Source: Thermoleophilaceae bacterium (GTDB lineage Bacteria; Actinomycetota; Thermoleophilia; Solirubrobacterales; Thermoleophilaceae). Taken from it: a stretch of 18,172 nucleotides of DNA. The DNA lies in the NCBI GenBank assembly GCA_013695855.1, contig JACCZR010000036.1:1-18172 (forward strand), written 5' to 3'. Positions 6,201 through 12,876 of this stretch are shown here, piece by piece; positions within the stretch are counted from its first letter, which is position 1; each line of letters starts with the position of its first letter. The notes under the pieces are model-generated. The model was not told the origin of the DNA. It saw only the letters and a list, made by a program, of their open reading frames with translations, and did no database searches. Made by a program: the position numbers and the translations under genes.

Positions 6201-6206
6201 TAACAT
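6201..6206 (+). promoter_or_regulatory. -10-like hexamer TAACAT before the tRNA-Gly relic
   Basis: TAACAT ends 12 nt before the 5' end of the truncated tRNA, the same arrangement as before the intact tRNA genes, so the relic may still be transcribed. Confidence 0.35.
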
Positions 6207-6218
6207 GACGCTCGCACC

Positions 6219-6265
6219 GCGGGCGTGGTGTAATGGCTGCACAAGAGCTTTCCAAGCTCTTAAGC
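6219..6265 (+). pseudogene. 5' part of a tRNA-Gly (anticodon TCC) without T arm or 3' acceptor strand
   Basis: GCGGGCG (acceptor 5' strand), a D arm with GGTGTAATGGCTGCAC, and a perfect anticodon arm AGAGC-TTTCCAA-GCTCT give anticodon TCC. Beyond TAAGCAG the sequence should show a T arm with TTCGA and then CGCCCGC. It reads instead ATGGCGAGCCGCGCCTGCAC, with no T-loop consensus and no matching acceptor strand in the next 60 nt. The gene is intact up to the variable region and broken there. Confidence 0.7.
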
Positions 6266-6549
6266 AGATGGCGAGCCGCGCCTGCACGTGCGGACCTAGC
6301 TTTCCGTAGCGCCCGTGTGGCCGGCATCGTCACCGCGAGAATGCCGTCGTCCGCCTCCACGGCCTTCCTCTGCTAGCTCTCCGGCGTCAGCAGATTCTTG
6401 GGTGTATCGGTATCTTCAGCCCCATATCTTCTCAATATGTCGAGGCTGCTCGAGAGAGGGCTCGCGCAAGCGGGCCGGGATCGTCGAAGACCGGGGGCGG
6501 GGAAGGCGATCCAACGGGACGCGCCTGTCTGGCGCCCGTCGGGATTGCT
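6266..6549. other. about 280 bp without a recognisable gene
   Basis: No convincing reading frame, RNA or repeat is seen. A locally AT-richer patch at about 6400-6440 contains CATAT and ATATG in inverted orientation (5 bp each) around CTTCTCA and may hold a promoter for the PAP2 gene. On the minus strand about 6300-6360 gives a short protein-like stretch (EADDGILAVTMPATRAL) that I cannot assign. Confidence 0.4.
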
Positions 6550-7548
6550 TTGCTTTCGCTTGCCACGATGTTCGCGATCGCGTCGGCGATGGACCTACCG
6601 GTGCGCGATCCGGATGCCCGCTACGTCGGCTCGCCATTGGCCCTGATCGGCGTCGTCGCGCTCGGCTTCTTGATCGCCGACGTCCTTTCTCGCGCGCTGA
6701 GAATGCGGCGAGACGTGGGGACCGGAGCGTTCGCGGCGACCGCCGCGGTGCTGCGCGAGCGCTGGCTCGGGAGGCGCGGCGCGATCGTCGTTTGCTGCCT
6801 GCTCAGCTTCTACGCGACCTATCTCTCCTATCGCAACCTGAAGGGCTACGTTCCGTTCGTCAGCCAGGGAAACCACGACGTCGGGCTGCTCGAGTTCGAG
6901 CGCTGGCTCTTCTTCGGCAACGATCCGACGACGCTGGTGCAGACGGTGCTAGGTACCGGCGTCGCGGCGCATCTGCTTTCGTTCGTCTATCTGGCCTTCT
7001 TGACCTTCGTGCCGATCTCGCTCGGCGTCGCTCTGGTTTGGTCGAGCCGGCTCGCGGCGGGAGTCTGGTACGTCACCGCGCTGTCGCTGACCTGGATGCT
7101 CGGAGCGCTCAGCTACTACGTCCTGCCCGCCCTCGGCCCCGCCTTCGCGGGTCGGTGGCTCGTCTCAGACCTGCCCGAGACGGGCGTCGGGCGCCTGCAG
7201 CAGACCCTGTTCGAGAGTCGCGTCGAGGTGCTCGCCGACCCCGGCGCGACGAGCGCCGTGCACAGCATCGCGGCGTTCGCCTCGCTTCACATCGCGGTCG
7301 TCTTCGTGGCCGCGCTGATCGCCCAGCTCCTGCAGCTCGCGCGCCCGCTGCGGGTTGCGCTCTGGACGTTCCTCGGTCTGACGGCGCTGGCGACGATCTA
7401 CTTCGGTTGGCACTACGTCGTCGACGACGTCGCCGGGCTCGCGATCGGCGGCTTTTCCGTCTTCGCCGCGGCGAAACTGACAGCAGCGGGCTGGCCGCCG
7501 CTAAAAGGTCGCCTGCCGCTCGCTCAGAGAAGAGCGAGGGCGACGTAA
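6550..7548 (+). CDS. PAP2-superfamily integral membrane protein, Aur1/inositolphosphotransferase-like
   Basis: A 332-aa membrane protein with about six to seven hydrophobic helices and the two conserved PAP2 active-site blocks near the C-terminus: AAFASLHIAVVF (Ser-x-His) and YFGWHYVVDDVAG (the GxHYxxD block with nucleophile His and supporting Asp). The wording HYVVDDVAG and the long N-terminal membrane region resemble the PAP2_3 branch, which includes the IPC-synthase Aur1, more than soluble acid phosphatases. A role in transfer or hydrolysis of phospholipid head groups is inferred and is supported by cdsA and pgsA next door. The start is uncertain: TTG 6550, ATG 6568 and ATG 6592 are all possible and none has a good ribosome-binding site. 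The 3' end overlaps the converging cdsA gene by 25 bp. Confidence 0.78.
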   Translation: MLSLATMFAIASAMDLPVRDPDARYVGSPLALIGVVALGFLIADVLSRALRMRRDVGTGAFAATAAVLRERWLGRRGAIVVCCLLSFYATYLSYRNLKGYVPFVSQGNHDVGLLEFERWLFFGNDPTTLVQTVLGTGVAAHLLSFVYLAFLTFVPISLGVALVWSSRLAAGVWYVTALSLTWMLGALSYYVLPALGPAFAGRWLVSDLPETGVGRLQQTLFESRVEVLADPGATSAVHSIAAFASLHIAVVFVAALIAQLLQLARPLRVALWTFLGLTALATIYFGWHYVVDDVAGLAIGGFSVFAAAKLTAAGWPPLKGRLPLAQRRARAT

Positions 7549-8336
7549 TAGCCCGCGACCGCGGTGAACAGGGCGGCGTCGAGGAGATCGAGCACGCCGC
7601 CGTGCGGGCCGAGCAGCTCACCGACGTCCTTGACCCCGACGCTGCGCTTTACGAACGACTCGGCGAGGTCACCGGCCGGGGCGGCGAGGCTGACGGCGAG
7701 TCCGAGGGCGAGCGCGTCGGTTGCCTGCAGCCACTCGTGCCATGCGGCGGCGAAGGCCACGACGGTCGTCGTCCCGACGATCACGCCGCCGAGCAGTCCC
7801 TCGACGGTCTTGCTCGGCGAGATCGACGGCGCCAGCGCCCGGTGGCCGAAGACCGAGCCGCACAGGTGCGCGGCGGTGTCGCCGAGGAAGGTGCCGAGCA
7901 GGACCGCGATCACGAGCGCGCCGCCGTGATCGAGCTCGCGCAGCAGGACTCCGTGGGCGAGGCAGACGCCGATCCAGACCAGCCCGAGGAGCCCGGCCCC
8001 GACCGCCCCGACCCGCAGTACCCCCCCGCCGCTCGCCGCCGCCAAGAAGAGCAGCGCCAGCGTCCCGACGAGTGCCGGGGCGAGCGCCGCCCGCCCGCCG
8101 TAAAGCGCCGCCCCAATCAGCGCGACCACCCCCGCGCAGCCGACGACCGCGACCGCCTTCGACACCCCCAGCATTCGGTAGAGCTCGAGTGCGGCGAGGA
8201 CGCCCAGCGCGGCGATCGCGATCGCGAAAGGCTCGCCCCCCGCGGCGACGACCGCGATCGTGACCAGCGCCGCCGGCGCCGCGTAGGCGATTCTCGCCGG
8301 CAGATCGCTGAGGTCGGAGCTGGCGCTTACCGGCAT
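7524..8336 (-). CDS. cdsA: phosphatidate cytidylyltransferase (CDP-diglyceride synthase)
   Basis: Makes CDP-diacylglycerol from phosphatidate and CTP, the shared precursor for the PgsA reaction; integral membrane enzyme. The 270 aa have about eight hydrophobic helices. The C-terminal half carries GHRALAPSISPSKTVEG and the CDS signature region beginning AESFVKRSVGVKD and continuing LLGPHGGVLDLLD. The signature normally ends D-R-x-D; here the Arg is replaced by Leu (codon at about 7584-7586), while both Asp and the HGG are kept. The ATG at 8336 is chosen because TACCCT lies 6 nt upstream (8343-8348). An ATG at 8375 with GGGAG nine nt before it would add 13 residues. It is divergent from pgsA. 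Confidence 0.88.
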   Translation of the reverse strand: MPVSASSDLSDLPARIAYAAPAALVTIAVVAAGGEPFAIAIAALGVLAALELYRMLGVSKAVAVVGCAGVVALIGAALYGGRAALAPALVGTLALLFLAAASGGGVLRVGAVGAGLLGLVWIGVCLAHGVLLRELDHGGALVIAVLLGTFLGDTAAHLCGSVFGHRALAPSISPSKTVEGLLGGVIVGTTTVVAFAAAWHEWLQATDALALGLAVSLAAPAGDLAESFVKRSVGVKDVGELLGPHGGVLDLLDAALFTAVAGYYVALALL

Positions 8337-8342
8337 TGCGGC

Positions 8343-8348
8343 AGGGTA
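8343..8348 (-). promoter_or_regulatory. -10-like hexamer TACCCT for cdsA
   Basis: On the minus strand TACCCT is followed by GCCGCA and the ATG at 8336. This decides for the shorter cdsA start. Confidence 0.4.
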
Positions 8349-8384
8349 GGGCGCGGGGGATGAGAGCAGCCGCATCGAATCGCG

Positions 8385-8397
8385 GCTCCCTGGGAGC
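8385..8397. promoter_or_regulatory. palindrome GCTCCC-T-GGGAGC between cdsA and pgsA
   Basis: A perfect 6-bp inverted repeat around one base. Its right arm, GGGAGC, is the best ribosome-binding site for the pgsA GTG at 8402 (5 nt spacing). Its left arm read on the other strand could serve the alternative cdsA start at 8375. It could also be an operator; nothing distinguishes these. Confidence 0.35.
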
Positions 8398-8401
8398 GAT
8401 C

Positions 8402-8971
8402 GTGAATCTTCCCAACTCGCTGACTGTGGTCAGGATCGTGCTGGCGCCGATCCTCGTCCTCGCGCTCGAGGGTGGCTCGGGCGCGGTGGCGTTGACCGTC
8501 TTCGGGGCGGCCATGGCGACCGACGTCCTCGATGGCCACCTCGCCCGCTCGCGCGACTCGATCACCACGTTCGGCAAGCTGATGGACCCGGTGGCCGACA
8601 AGCTGTTGATCGGCGGGGCGTTCGTCTGCCTCGCGGTGATCGACCGGATCGATCCCTGGATCGTCACGGCGATCGTCGCCCGCGAGGTCGCCGTCAGCGG
8701 CCTGCGCGTCATCGCTTGCCGCCATCGCGTCGTGATCAGCGCCAACCGACTCGGCAAGGCTAAGACGGCGATCCAGGCGGTGGCGATCGTCGCCCTGATC
8801 GTCGCACCCAACCCGGCTGCCGCCTGGGTCGACGCGATCGTCGCCGCGACCGTGGCGATCACGATCGTCTCCGGGCTGGCCTACGGAATCTCCTACCGCA
8901 CCCGGTCGCGGCCGACGGCGTTGCGCGCGGTCGAGGCGCAGATCTCTGCGCCCGCCTCGCCACTCAGCTGA
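8402..8971 (+). CDS. pgsA: CDP-diacylglycerol--glycerol-3-phosphate 3-phosphatidyltransferase
   Basis: Transfers phosphatidyl from CDP-diacylglycerol to glycerol 3-phosphate, giving phosphatidylglycerophosphate in the membrane. The 189 aa from the GTG match the family length, and the first residues NLPNSLTVVRI are the usual start of this family. The CDP-alcohol phosphotransferase motif D-x2-D-G-x2-A-R-x8-G-x3-D-x3-D is complete: Asp41, Asp44-Gly45, Ala48-Arg49, Gly58, Asp62 and Asp66. Hydrophobic helices follow (IDPWIVTAIVAREVAVSGLR and later). The GTG has GGGAGC upstream; in-frame upstream ATGs at 8336 and 8360 would add residues foreign to the family. Its TGA overlaps the next ATG (TGATG), so the PHP gene is probably translationally coupled. 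Other CDP-alcohol transferases are possible but less likely. Confidence 0.88.
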   Translation: MNLPNSLTVVRIVLAPILVLALEGGSGAVALTVFGAAMATDVLDGHLARSRDSITTFGKLMDPVADKLLIGGAFVCLAVIDRIDPWIVTAIVAREVAVSGLRVIACRHRVVISANRLGKAKTAIQAVAIVALIVAPNPAAAWVDAIVAATVAITIVSGLAYGISYRTRSRPTALRAVEAQISAPASPLS

Positions 8972-10107
8972 TGGCCTCATCGCGGGGCGCTTCGGCGCCG
9001 ATCGAATCGACGCTTGCCGCGACCTCGTTCGAGGTGGCTGCGCCGCCGACCCCCGGCGTGCCGGAGCTCTGCGACCTCGCCTGCGTCATCCACATCCACT
9101 CGACCTTCTCCGATGGGACGGCGAGCGTCGAGGAGATCTGCGAGTCGGCGCGGGCGACCGGGCGCGACGCCGTCCTGCTCACCGATCACGACACGCTGGC
9201 GGCAAAGCGCGCCGGCCTCGAGGGCTGGCACGGTTCGGTCCTGCTCGGCGTTGGGGTGGAGATCTCCCCACCGGTCGGGCACTACCTCGCCTTTGGCCTC
9301 GATCGCGAGCTCGCACACAAGCACCTCGACGAGTCGGAGATCCCGGTCGCAGTTCGCGAGCAGGGGGGCGTCGGGTTCGCCGCGCATGCCTTCTCGGCGG
9401 GCGCGCGGATGTCGCACCGGCTCGGCCGACCGCACGGCTGGGCGGCGCTCGACGACGACGGGCTCGCCGGGATCGAGCTCTGGAGCCTGTTGACCGACGC
9501 CGCGGAGGCCTGGCGGACCCCGTTCGAGGCGATCGCCTACATGCGCGACCCCGAGCGATTTCTAGATGGGCCTCCCGCTCACCACCTGAGCGCCTGGGAT
9601 CGTCTCTGCGCGATCCGCCGGGTAGTCGCGATCGGCGGGCTCGACGCTCACCAACACGGGATCAGGATCGGCCGACGGCTGTTCTCACCGATGCGAAACG
9701 AGCGTTACTTCGGCTTGCTCGCGACCTACGTGCTCTGCCGCCGGCCCCCGAACGGCGACGGCGAGGCCGACCTCGACGAGGTCTACGCCTCCCTGCGAGA
9801 GGGGCGCTGCTTTCTCTCGGTCGACGCGATCGCCCCTGGCCGCGGGTTTCGCTACTGGGCCGAGGGGTCCGGCGACGTCGCCGTGCTCGGCGAGCAGCGA
9901 CCGGCCGGAGCGTGGACGCTGTGCGCCGCGCTGCCGCGGCGGGCGCGGGTCACCCTGGTTCGCGACGGCATGCCGATCGCCGAAGTGAGCACGGCGGCGT
10001 TCGAGCACCCGGTCGACACGCCCGGTGTCTACCGGGTCGAAGCGCGCCTGCCGTTTCGCGGCCGGGAGCGCCTCTGGTTGCTCTCCAACCCGATCTACCT
10101 GCGCTAG
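8971..10107 (+). CDS. PHP-domain metal-dependent phosphoesterase
   Basis: A 378-aa protein with a PHP fold. Metal-binding motifs are VIHIHSTFSDGTASVEEI (about 39-56, HxHSxxSDG), LLTDHDTL (about 69-76), a GVEIS strand, then a histidine in GFAAHAFSAG and a later GGLDAHQHG. These four blocks give the usual trinuclear site. The C-terminal third (from about 300, RGFRYWAEGSG) looks like a beta-rich extension of a kind found in some PHP phosphoesterases that ends in SNPIYLR, a common ending of such proteins. The substrate is unknown. The start codon overlaps the pgsA stop by one base, so it is co-expressed with a phospholipid gene; a phosphoesterase role in lipid or polyol-phosphate turnover is inference. 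Confidence 0.82.
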   Translation: MASSRGASAPIESTLAATSFEVAAPPTPGVPELCDLACVIHIHSTFSDGTASVEEICESARATGRDAVLLTDHDTLAAKRAGLEGWHGSVLLGVGVEISPPVGHYLAFGLDRELAHKHLDESEIPVAVREQGGVGFAAHAFSAGARMSHRLGRPHGWAALDDDGLAGIELWSLLTDAAEAWRTPFEAIAYMRDPERFLDGPPAHHLSAWDRLCAIRRVVAIGGLDAHQHGIRIGRRLFSPMRNERYFGLLATYVLCRRPPNGDGEADLDEVYASLREGRCFLSVDAIAPGRGFRYWAEGSGDVAVLGEQRPAGAWTLCAALPRRARVTLVRDGMPIAEVSTAAFEHPVDTPGVYRVEARLPFRGRERLWLLSNPIYLR

Positions 10108-10117
10108 CCCCCCTCAC

Positions 10118-10242
10118 GCAGCACGGTGCCGAGCTGGACCAGTGGTGGGCGGCCCAAGGCCGCGGCGGGCGGTGCGATCGTGGCAAACGGCGGGACCATC
10201 ACCCACCACCACGGCGTCGGGCGGGATCACACGCCCTGGATC
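10118..10242 (+). pseudogene. C-terminal remnant of an alkyldihydroxyacetonephosphate-synthase-like FAD oxidase
   Basis: Two adjacent frames together read GAELDQWWAAQ and then KAAAGGAIVANGGTITHHHG, continuing VGRDHTPW. This is the conserved C-terminal block of AGPS/GlpD2-like FAD-linked oxidases (W..K.AA..AI...GGTITHHHGVGRDH.PW), whose His cluster lies at the active site. The pieces are in different frames, breaking at about 10145-10150, and the expected ALRA.K..LDP.GI.NPG ending is absent. Normal proteins are above 500 aa, so only about 40 codons remain. Its position beside phospholipid genes would suit an ether-lipid enzyme. Confidence 0.6.
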
Positions 10243-10302
10243 GGGAGAGCGACTCGCGCAGGGCGCCACCGACCACGGCGTAGAGACCTCACGCTCGGTT
10301 GC

Positions 10303-10308
10303 TACCGT
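10303..10308 (+). promoter_or_regulatory. -10-like hexamer TACCGT for the GT-C gene
   Basis: TACCGT, then GGGGCC, then the ATG at 10315: a 6-nt spacing of the leaderless type. Confidence 0.4.
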
Positions 10309-10314
10309 GGGGCC

Positions 10315-11907
10315 ATGGTCACCGGCGGCGTCGCGCCGTCCTCGACCGTGGCGCTGCGTGCCCGGCTCAACCCGTTTGGCGCTCTGCCCGAGCGTCAGCG
10401 GACCTGGTGGGCGCTCGGCGGCTGCCTTCTGCTCGCCCTGGTGCTGCGTGCGCCGTACCTGTCGACGCCCCTCGGCACGGACGAGGGTGGCATCGCCTAC
10501 ATCGCTCGCAATTGGCCAGGCGGTCACGGCTCGCTCTACGGCGCCTACTGGCTGGATCGCCCGCCTCTCCTCCTCGGACTGTTCAAGATCGCGGTGCTTG
10601 GCGGAGACCGCGGCTTGCGTGTGCTGGGGGCGCTTGCCGCGGTTGCGCTGGTCGTTGTGATCGCGCTGCTCGGGCGTGCGGTCGCGGGCCCCCGCGCGGG
10701 CCGGATCGCCGCTCTGCTCGCCGCACTGCTGACCGGATCCGTCTCGATCGGCGCCGTCTTCACGCCCGGCGAGCTGCTCGCGGCTGTGCCGTCGACGCTG
10801 TCGGTCCTGTGCCTGATCCTCGCGCACCGTTGGCGCCATGCCCGCTTCGTGTTCGCCGCGGGCGCGCTGGCGGTCGGCGCTGCGCTGATCAAGCAGTCCT
10901 TCCTCGACGCCGGCGTCGCCGGCGTCGCCTTCGTTGCCGTCTCCGCGGGCCTGAACCGGGATGTGCGCCTCCGCTGGCCACTCGCGTACGGGGCGGGCGC
11001 GGCCGTCCCGCTAGGCGCGCTGCTGGCCTGGCTGGCGGCGGCGCAGCAGCCGCTCGGCGGTTTCATCTACGCCCTCGTCGGCTTCCGGCTCGACCTCCTG
11101 CACACGCTCGCCGGTTCGAGCATCCCGCTGCACGTACGCCTGGCGGGGCTCGCCGTCCCGGCGCTCGCCTCAGGGTTGGTGCTGGTCGTCGCGGGAGCCG
11201 TGATGGGGCTGCGCCGCCTGCGTGGCGATCGCACCCTGGTGGTGACGTTCAGCGCTTGGTTAGCGGCCGCCACGGTCGGCGTCCTCGCCGGCGGGTACTA
11301 CGCGCCGCACTACCTGATCGAGCTTGTGCCGGTCAGCTGTGTCGCTGCCGCGGCCGTGCTCGCCAGCGCCCGCACGCGGACCTGCGTCGCGGTGCTCGGC
11401 GCCTGCACGGCCGTGTCGCTCACCGCTGCGCTCGACGGTGCGGCGCACCTGCCAAAGCGTCGTCCAGTGCTGGCCGTCGCCAACTACGTCCGCGACCACG
11501 CCCGGCCAGGCGACACCCAATACGTCATGTATGCGCGGCCCAACGTCGTCTACTACGCCGGCCTCCCAAGCCCCTACCCGTACGTGTGGAGCCTCATGGT
11601 CAGAGCCAGGCCCGGCGCTCGCGCGCAGCTGCAGCGGCTGCTGGGTTCGACGGCGCGCCCCACGTGGCTGGTGCAGTGGCACGATGCCGACCTCTGGCAG
11701 CTCGACCCCGGCGACCGCACGGACCGCCTGCTCGCGCGTGGCTACCGGCTGGCCGCGATCGTCTGCGGCCATCCGATCTACGTGCGCAACGATCGCCCGG
11801 CGCCGCCCCGGGTGACCCGAAGCGCTTGTCCGCGCTCGGCCGGTCTCCCGTACCTCCATGCCCGTCTATCGCCGCCTCGCCTCCAGACCGGAGCGATTCC
11901 ACGGTGA
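10315..11907 (+). CDS. GT-C superfamily membrane glycosyltransferase (GT39/ArnT-like)
   Basis: A 530-aa polytopic protein with about ten to twelve hydrophobic helices. Members of this group transfer a sugar from a polyprenyl-phosphate carrier on the outer face of the membrane. The first extracytoplasmic loop has TDEGGIAYIARNW (about 60-72), whose Asp-Glu pair is the catalytic acid site in PMT/ArnT-like enzymes, and then YWLDRPPLLLGLFK, the second conserved loop. A soluble C-terminal part with VANYVRDHARPGDTQYVMYA and YYAGLPSPYPYVW is usual for these proteins. The last about 25 residues are basic and unlike the family, perhaps because of a nearby junction. The start is supported by TACCGT 6 nt upstream. 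The stop overlaps the GTG of a broken GT2 gene (GTGA), so an operon of carrier-lipid glycosyltransferases is likely. Confidence 0.82.
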   Translation: MVTGGVAPSSTVALRARLNPFGALPERQRTWWALGGCLLLALVLRAPYLSTPLGTDEGGIAYIARNWPGGHGSLYGAYWLDRPPLLLGLFKIAVLGGDRGLRVLGALAAVALVVVIALLGRAVAGPRAGRIAALLAALLTGSVSIGAVFTPGELLAAVPSTLSVLCLILAHRWRHARFVFAAGALAVGAALIKQSFLDAGVAGVAFVAVSAGLNRDVRLRWPLAYGAGAAVPLGALLAWLAAAQQPLGGFIYALVGFRLDLLHTLAGSSIPLHVRLAGLAVPALASGLVLVVAGAVMGLRRLRGDRTLVVTFSAWLAAATVGVLAGGYYAPHYLIELVPVSCVAAAAVLASARTRTCVAVLGACTAVSLTAALDGAAHLPKRRPVLAVANYVRDHARPGDTQYVMYARPNVVYYAGLPSPYPYVWSLMVRARPGARAQLQRLLGSTARPTWLVQWHDADLWQLDPGDRTDRLLARGYRLAAIVCGHPIYVRNDRPAPPRVTRSACPRSAGLPYLHARLSPPRLQTGAIPR

Positions 11908-11998
11908 CCCCCAGGCAGGATTGTGTTCCCGACCTACAACGAGGCGGAGAACCTGCCGTCCCTCGCCGCCGCCGTCCGTGCCGCCATGGCCGCGGGCA
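11904..11998 (+). pseudogene. frameshifted N-terminal remnant of a GT2 (polyprenol-phosphate mannosyltransferase-like) gene
   Basis: The GTG at 11904 overlaps the stop of the GT-C gene, as an intact downstream gene would. It opens VTPRQ, but the conserved first strand, IVFPTYNEAENLPSLAAAVR, lies in the next frame from 11920, so one base has been gained (or two lost) between codon 5 and that strand. After AAVRAAMA the sequence leaves the family; the expected VVDDNSPDGT block is absent. A complete gene would be about 240 aa. GT2 transferases of this type make the polyprenyl-phosphate sugars used by GT-C enzymes, so its old neighbour makes sense. Confidence 0.65.
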
Positions 11999-12018
11999 CT
12001 TCGGGAAGCCAGTCCTCT

Positions 12019-12081
12019 GACCGTCGTCTCGGTCCGCGGCGCCCCACCCTCCTTGAAGTACTGCTTGATCTTCGAGCGCCA
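12019..12081 (-). pseudogene. scrap of a conserved protein with a KQYxKEx-ALRTETT type motif
   Basis: The minus strand gives SKIKQYFKEGGAPRTETTV, about 20 codons. From memory this resembles a block (IKQYxKEGRALRTETTIN) found in a widespread family of uncharacterised, often repeated bacterial proteins. I cannot verify the match. It is bounded by unrelated scraps on both sides. Confidence 0.35.
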
Positions 12082-12094
12082 GCCGCCTACCCGG

Positions 12095-12100
12095 CATAAT
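12095..12100 (+). promoter_or_regulatory. -10-like hexamer CATAAT before the GT4 remnant
   Basis: CATAAT lies 12 nt before the ATG at 12113, in an otherwise GC-rich stretch. Confidence 0.3.
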
Positions 12101-12112
12101 GCGACACCCGGC

Positions 12113-12169
12113 ATGCGAGTGCTTGTAGTGGGGCCCCTCTATCGCGGGCTGGTCGGCGGCAGGCCCTGA
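12113..12169 (+). pseudogene. N-terminal remnant of a GT4-type glycosyltransferase, 18 codons
   Basis: The ATG opens MRVLVVGPLYRG, the usual first strand and glycine loop of GT4 transferases (MRVLxVGPlxPxxGG). It then gives LVGGRP and a TGA. Full-length members are 350-400 aa. The break falls at about 12150-12170, where the end of the oppositely oriented methyltransferase begins. Confidence 0.5.
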
Positions 12170-12876
12170 CCACAAGGTCTTGTGCGCCGTGGAGCGGGCG
12201 GGATACGCACCTCCAAGGAAACAAGATATTCGCAGACGGGGAAGCCAAATGCTGTGCCGTGCATGGGAATTACATTGGTGGCTGCCAACGGGTATTTACC
12301 GTTACGCGAAACCAGGCGAGCAGAGGACTCTTCAGTTCGTAGAAAGGCTCCCTGCTCGAAGGTCCTGACGAAAACACGGACGAAGCGTCCATCAGATTCT
12401 CGCGGCGGAAGCGGGTCGAAGGCTACTATCTTGCCTCCAGCCTCCACAACTTGCCTTACTGCGTCGAGCATTCGGCAGGAAGCATCATCATCTACGTGGT
12501 GAAGGACAGCCGCGAACACGGCCACGTCGAACATTTGTCGCGCGTGAGCTGCAAAGTCTACGAGATGCTCGCAAGTAAAGCTTACGTTCGGAGAGCTCTG
12601 GTGACGCTTCTTTGCCAGGTCAATAGCACCCTGATCAATGTCTATACCAGTATAGTTGACTCCACGTTTGCCCTTCAGGGGATCCGCCAAAAGGCCAACA
12701 GAGCAACCGACCTCCAAGATGTTCCGGGCGCCAGTTGTGAGATTGCAAAACAGTTCCCGCTTATCGTTCAGGCCGCCGATCAGGTATTGAAACAACGTCC
12801 AAAGGCGAGGAAAACTCTGCTGGCTTAGAAAGGGATGCCTGGTAACGCCCGGAGCTGCTTTGCCCGGGCTATGCAT
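12139..12876 (-). CDS. class I SAM-dependent methyltransferase in a low-GC island
   Basis: A 245-aa Rossmann-fold methyltransferase. The N-terminus has FPRLWTLFQYLIGG (about 21-34), then motif I ILEVGCSVGLLA, motif II YTGIDIDQGAIDLAKKR, motif III-like FDVAVFAAVLHHVDDD and VVEAGGKIVAFDPLPP. This pattern is typical of sugar- or lipid-modifying methyltransferases in glycan clusters; the substrate is unknown. The ATG at 12876 is preferred to the one at 12921, which only adds a basic tail. The last about 20 residues (from RIPPAPRR) look like read-through into foreign sequence: base composition changes there and the GT4 scrap lies antisense to it. The gene body is much less GC-rich and uses A/T-ending codons, unlike its neighbours, which indicates a different origin. 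Confidence 0.75.
   Translation of the reverse strand: MHSPGKAAPGVTRHPFLSQQSFPRLWTLFQYLIGGLNDKRELFCNLTTGARNILEVGCSVGLLADPLKGKRGVNYTGIDIDQGAIDLAKKRHQSSPNVSFTCEHLVDFAAHARQMFDVAVFAAVLHHVDDDASCRMLDAVRQVVEAGGKIVAFDPLPPRESDGRFVRVFVRTFEQGAFLRTEESSARLVSRNGKYPLAATNVIPMHGTAFGFPVCEYLVSLEVRIPPAPRRTRPCGQGLPPTSPR

Noticed and set aside
6315..8363. 682-codon plus-strand open frame
   Set aside because: Runs out of frame through the PAP2 gene and antisense through cdsA; no family motif.
8336..8401. Longer pgsA starts at 8336 or 8360
   Set aside because: They add residues not typical of PgsA, which begins NLPNxLTxxR; GTG 8402 has the better ribosome-binding site.
10299..12020. 573-codon plus-strand frame overlapping the GT-C gene
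   Set aside because: Shadow frame with Arg/Ala/Pro bias. Its only meaningful part is the first codons of the frameshifted GT2 start.
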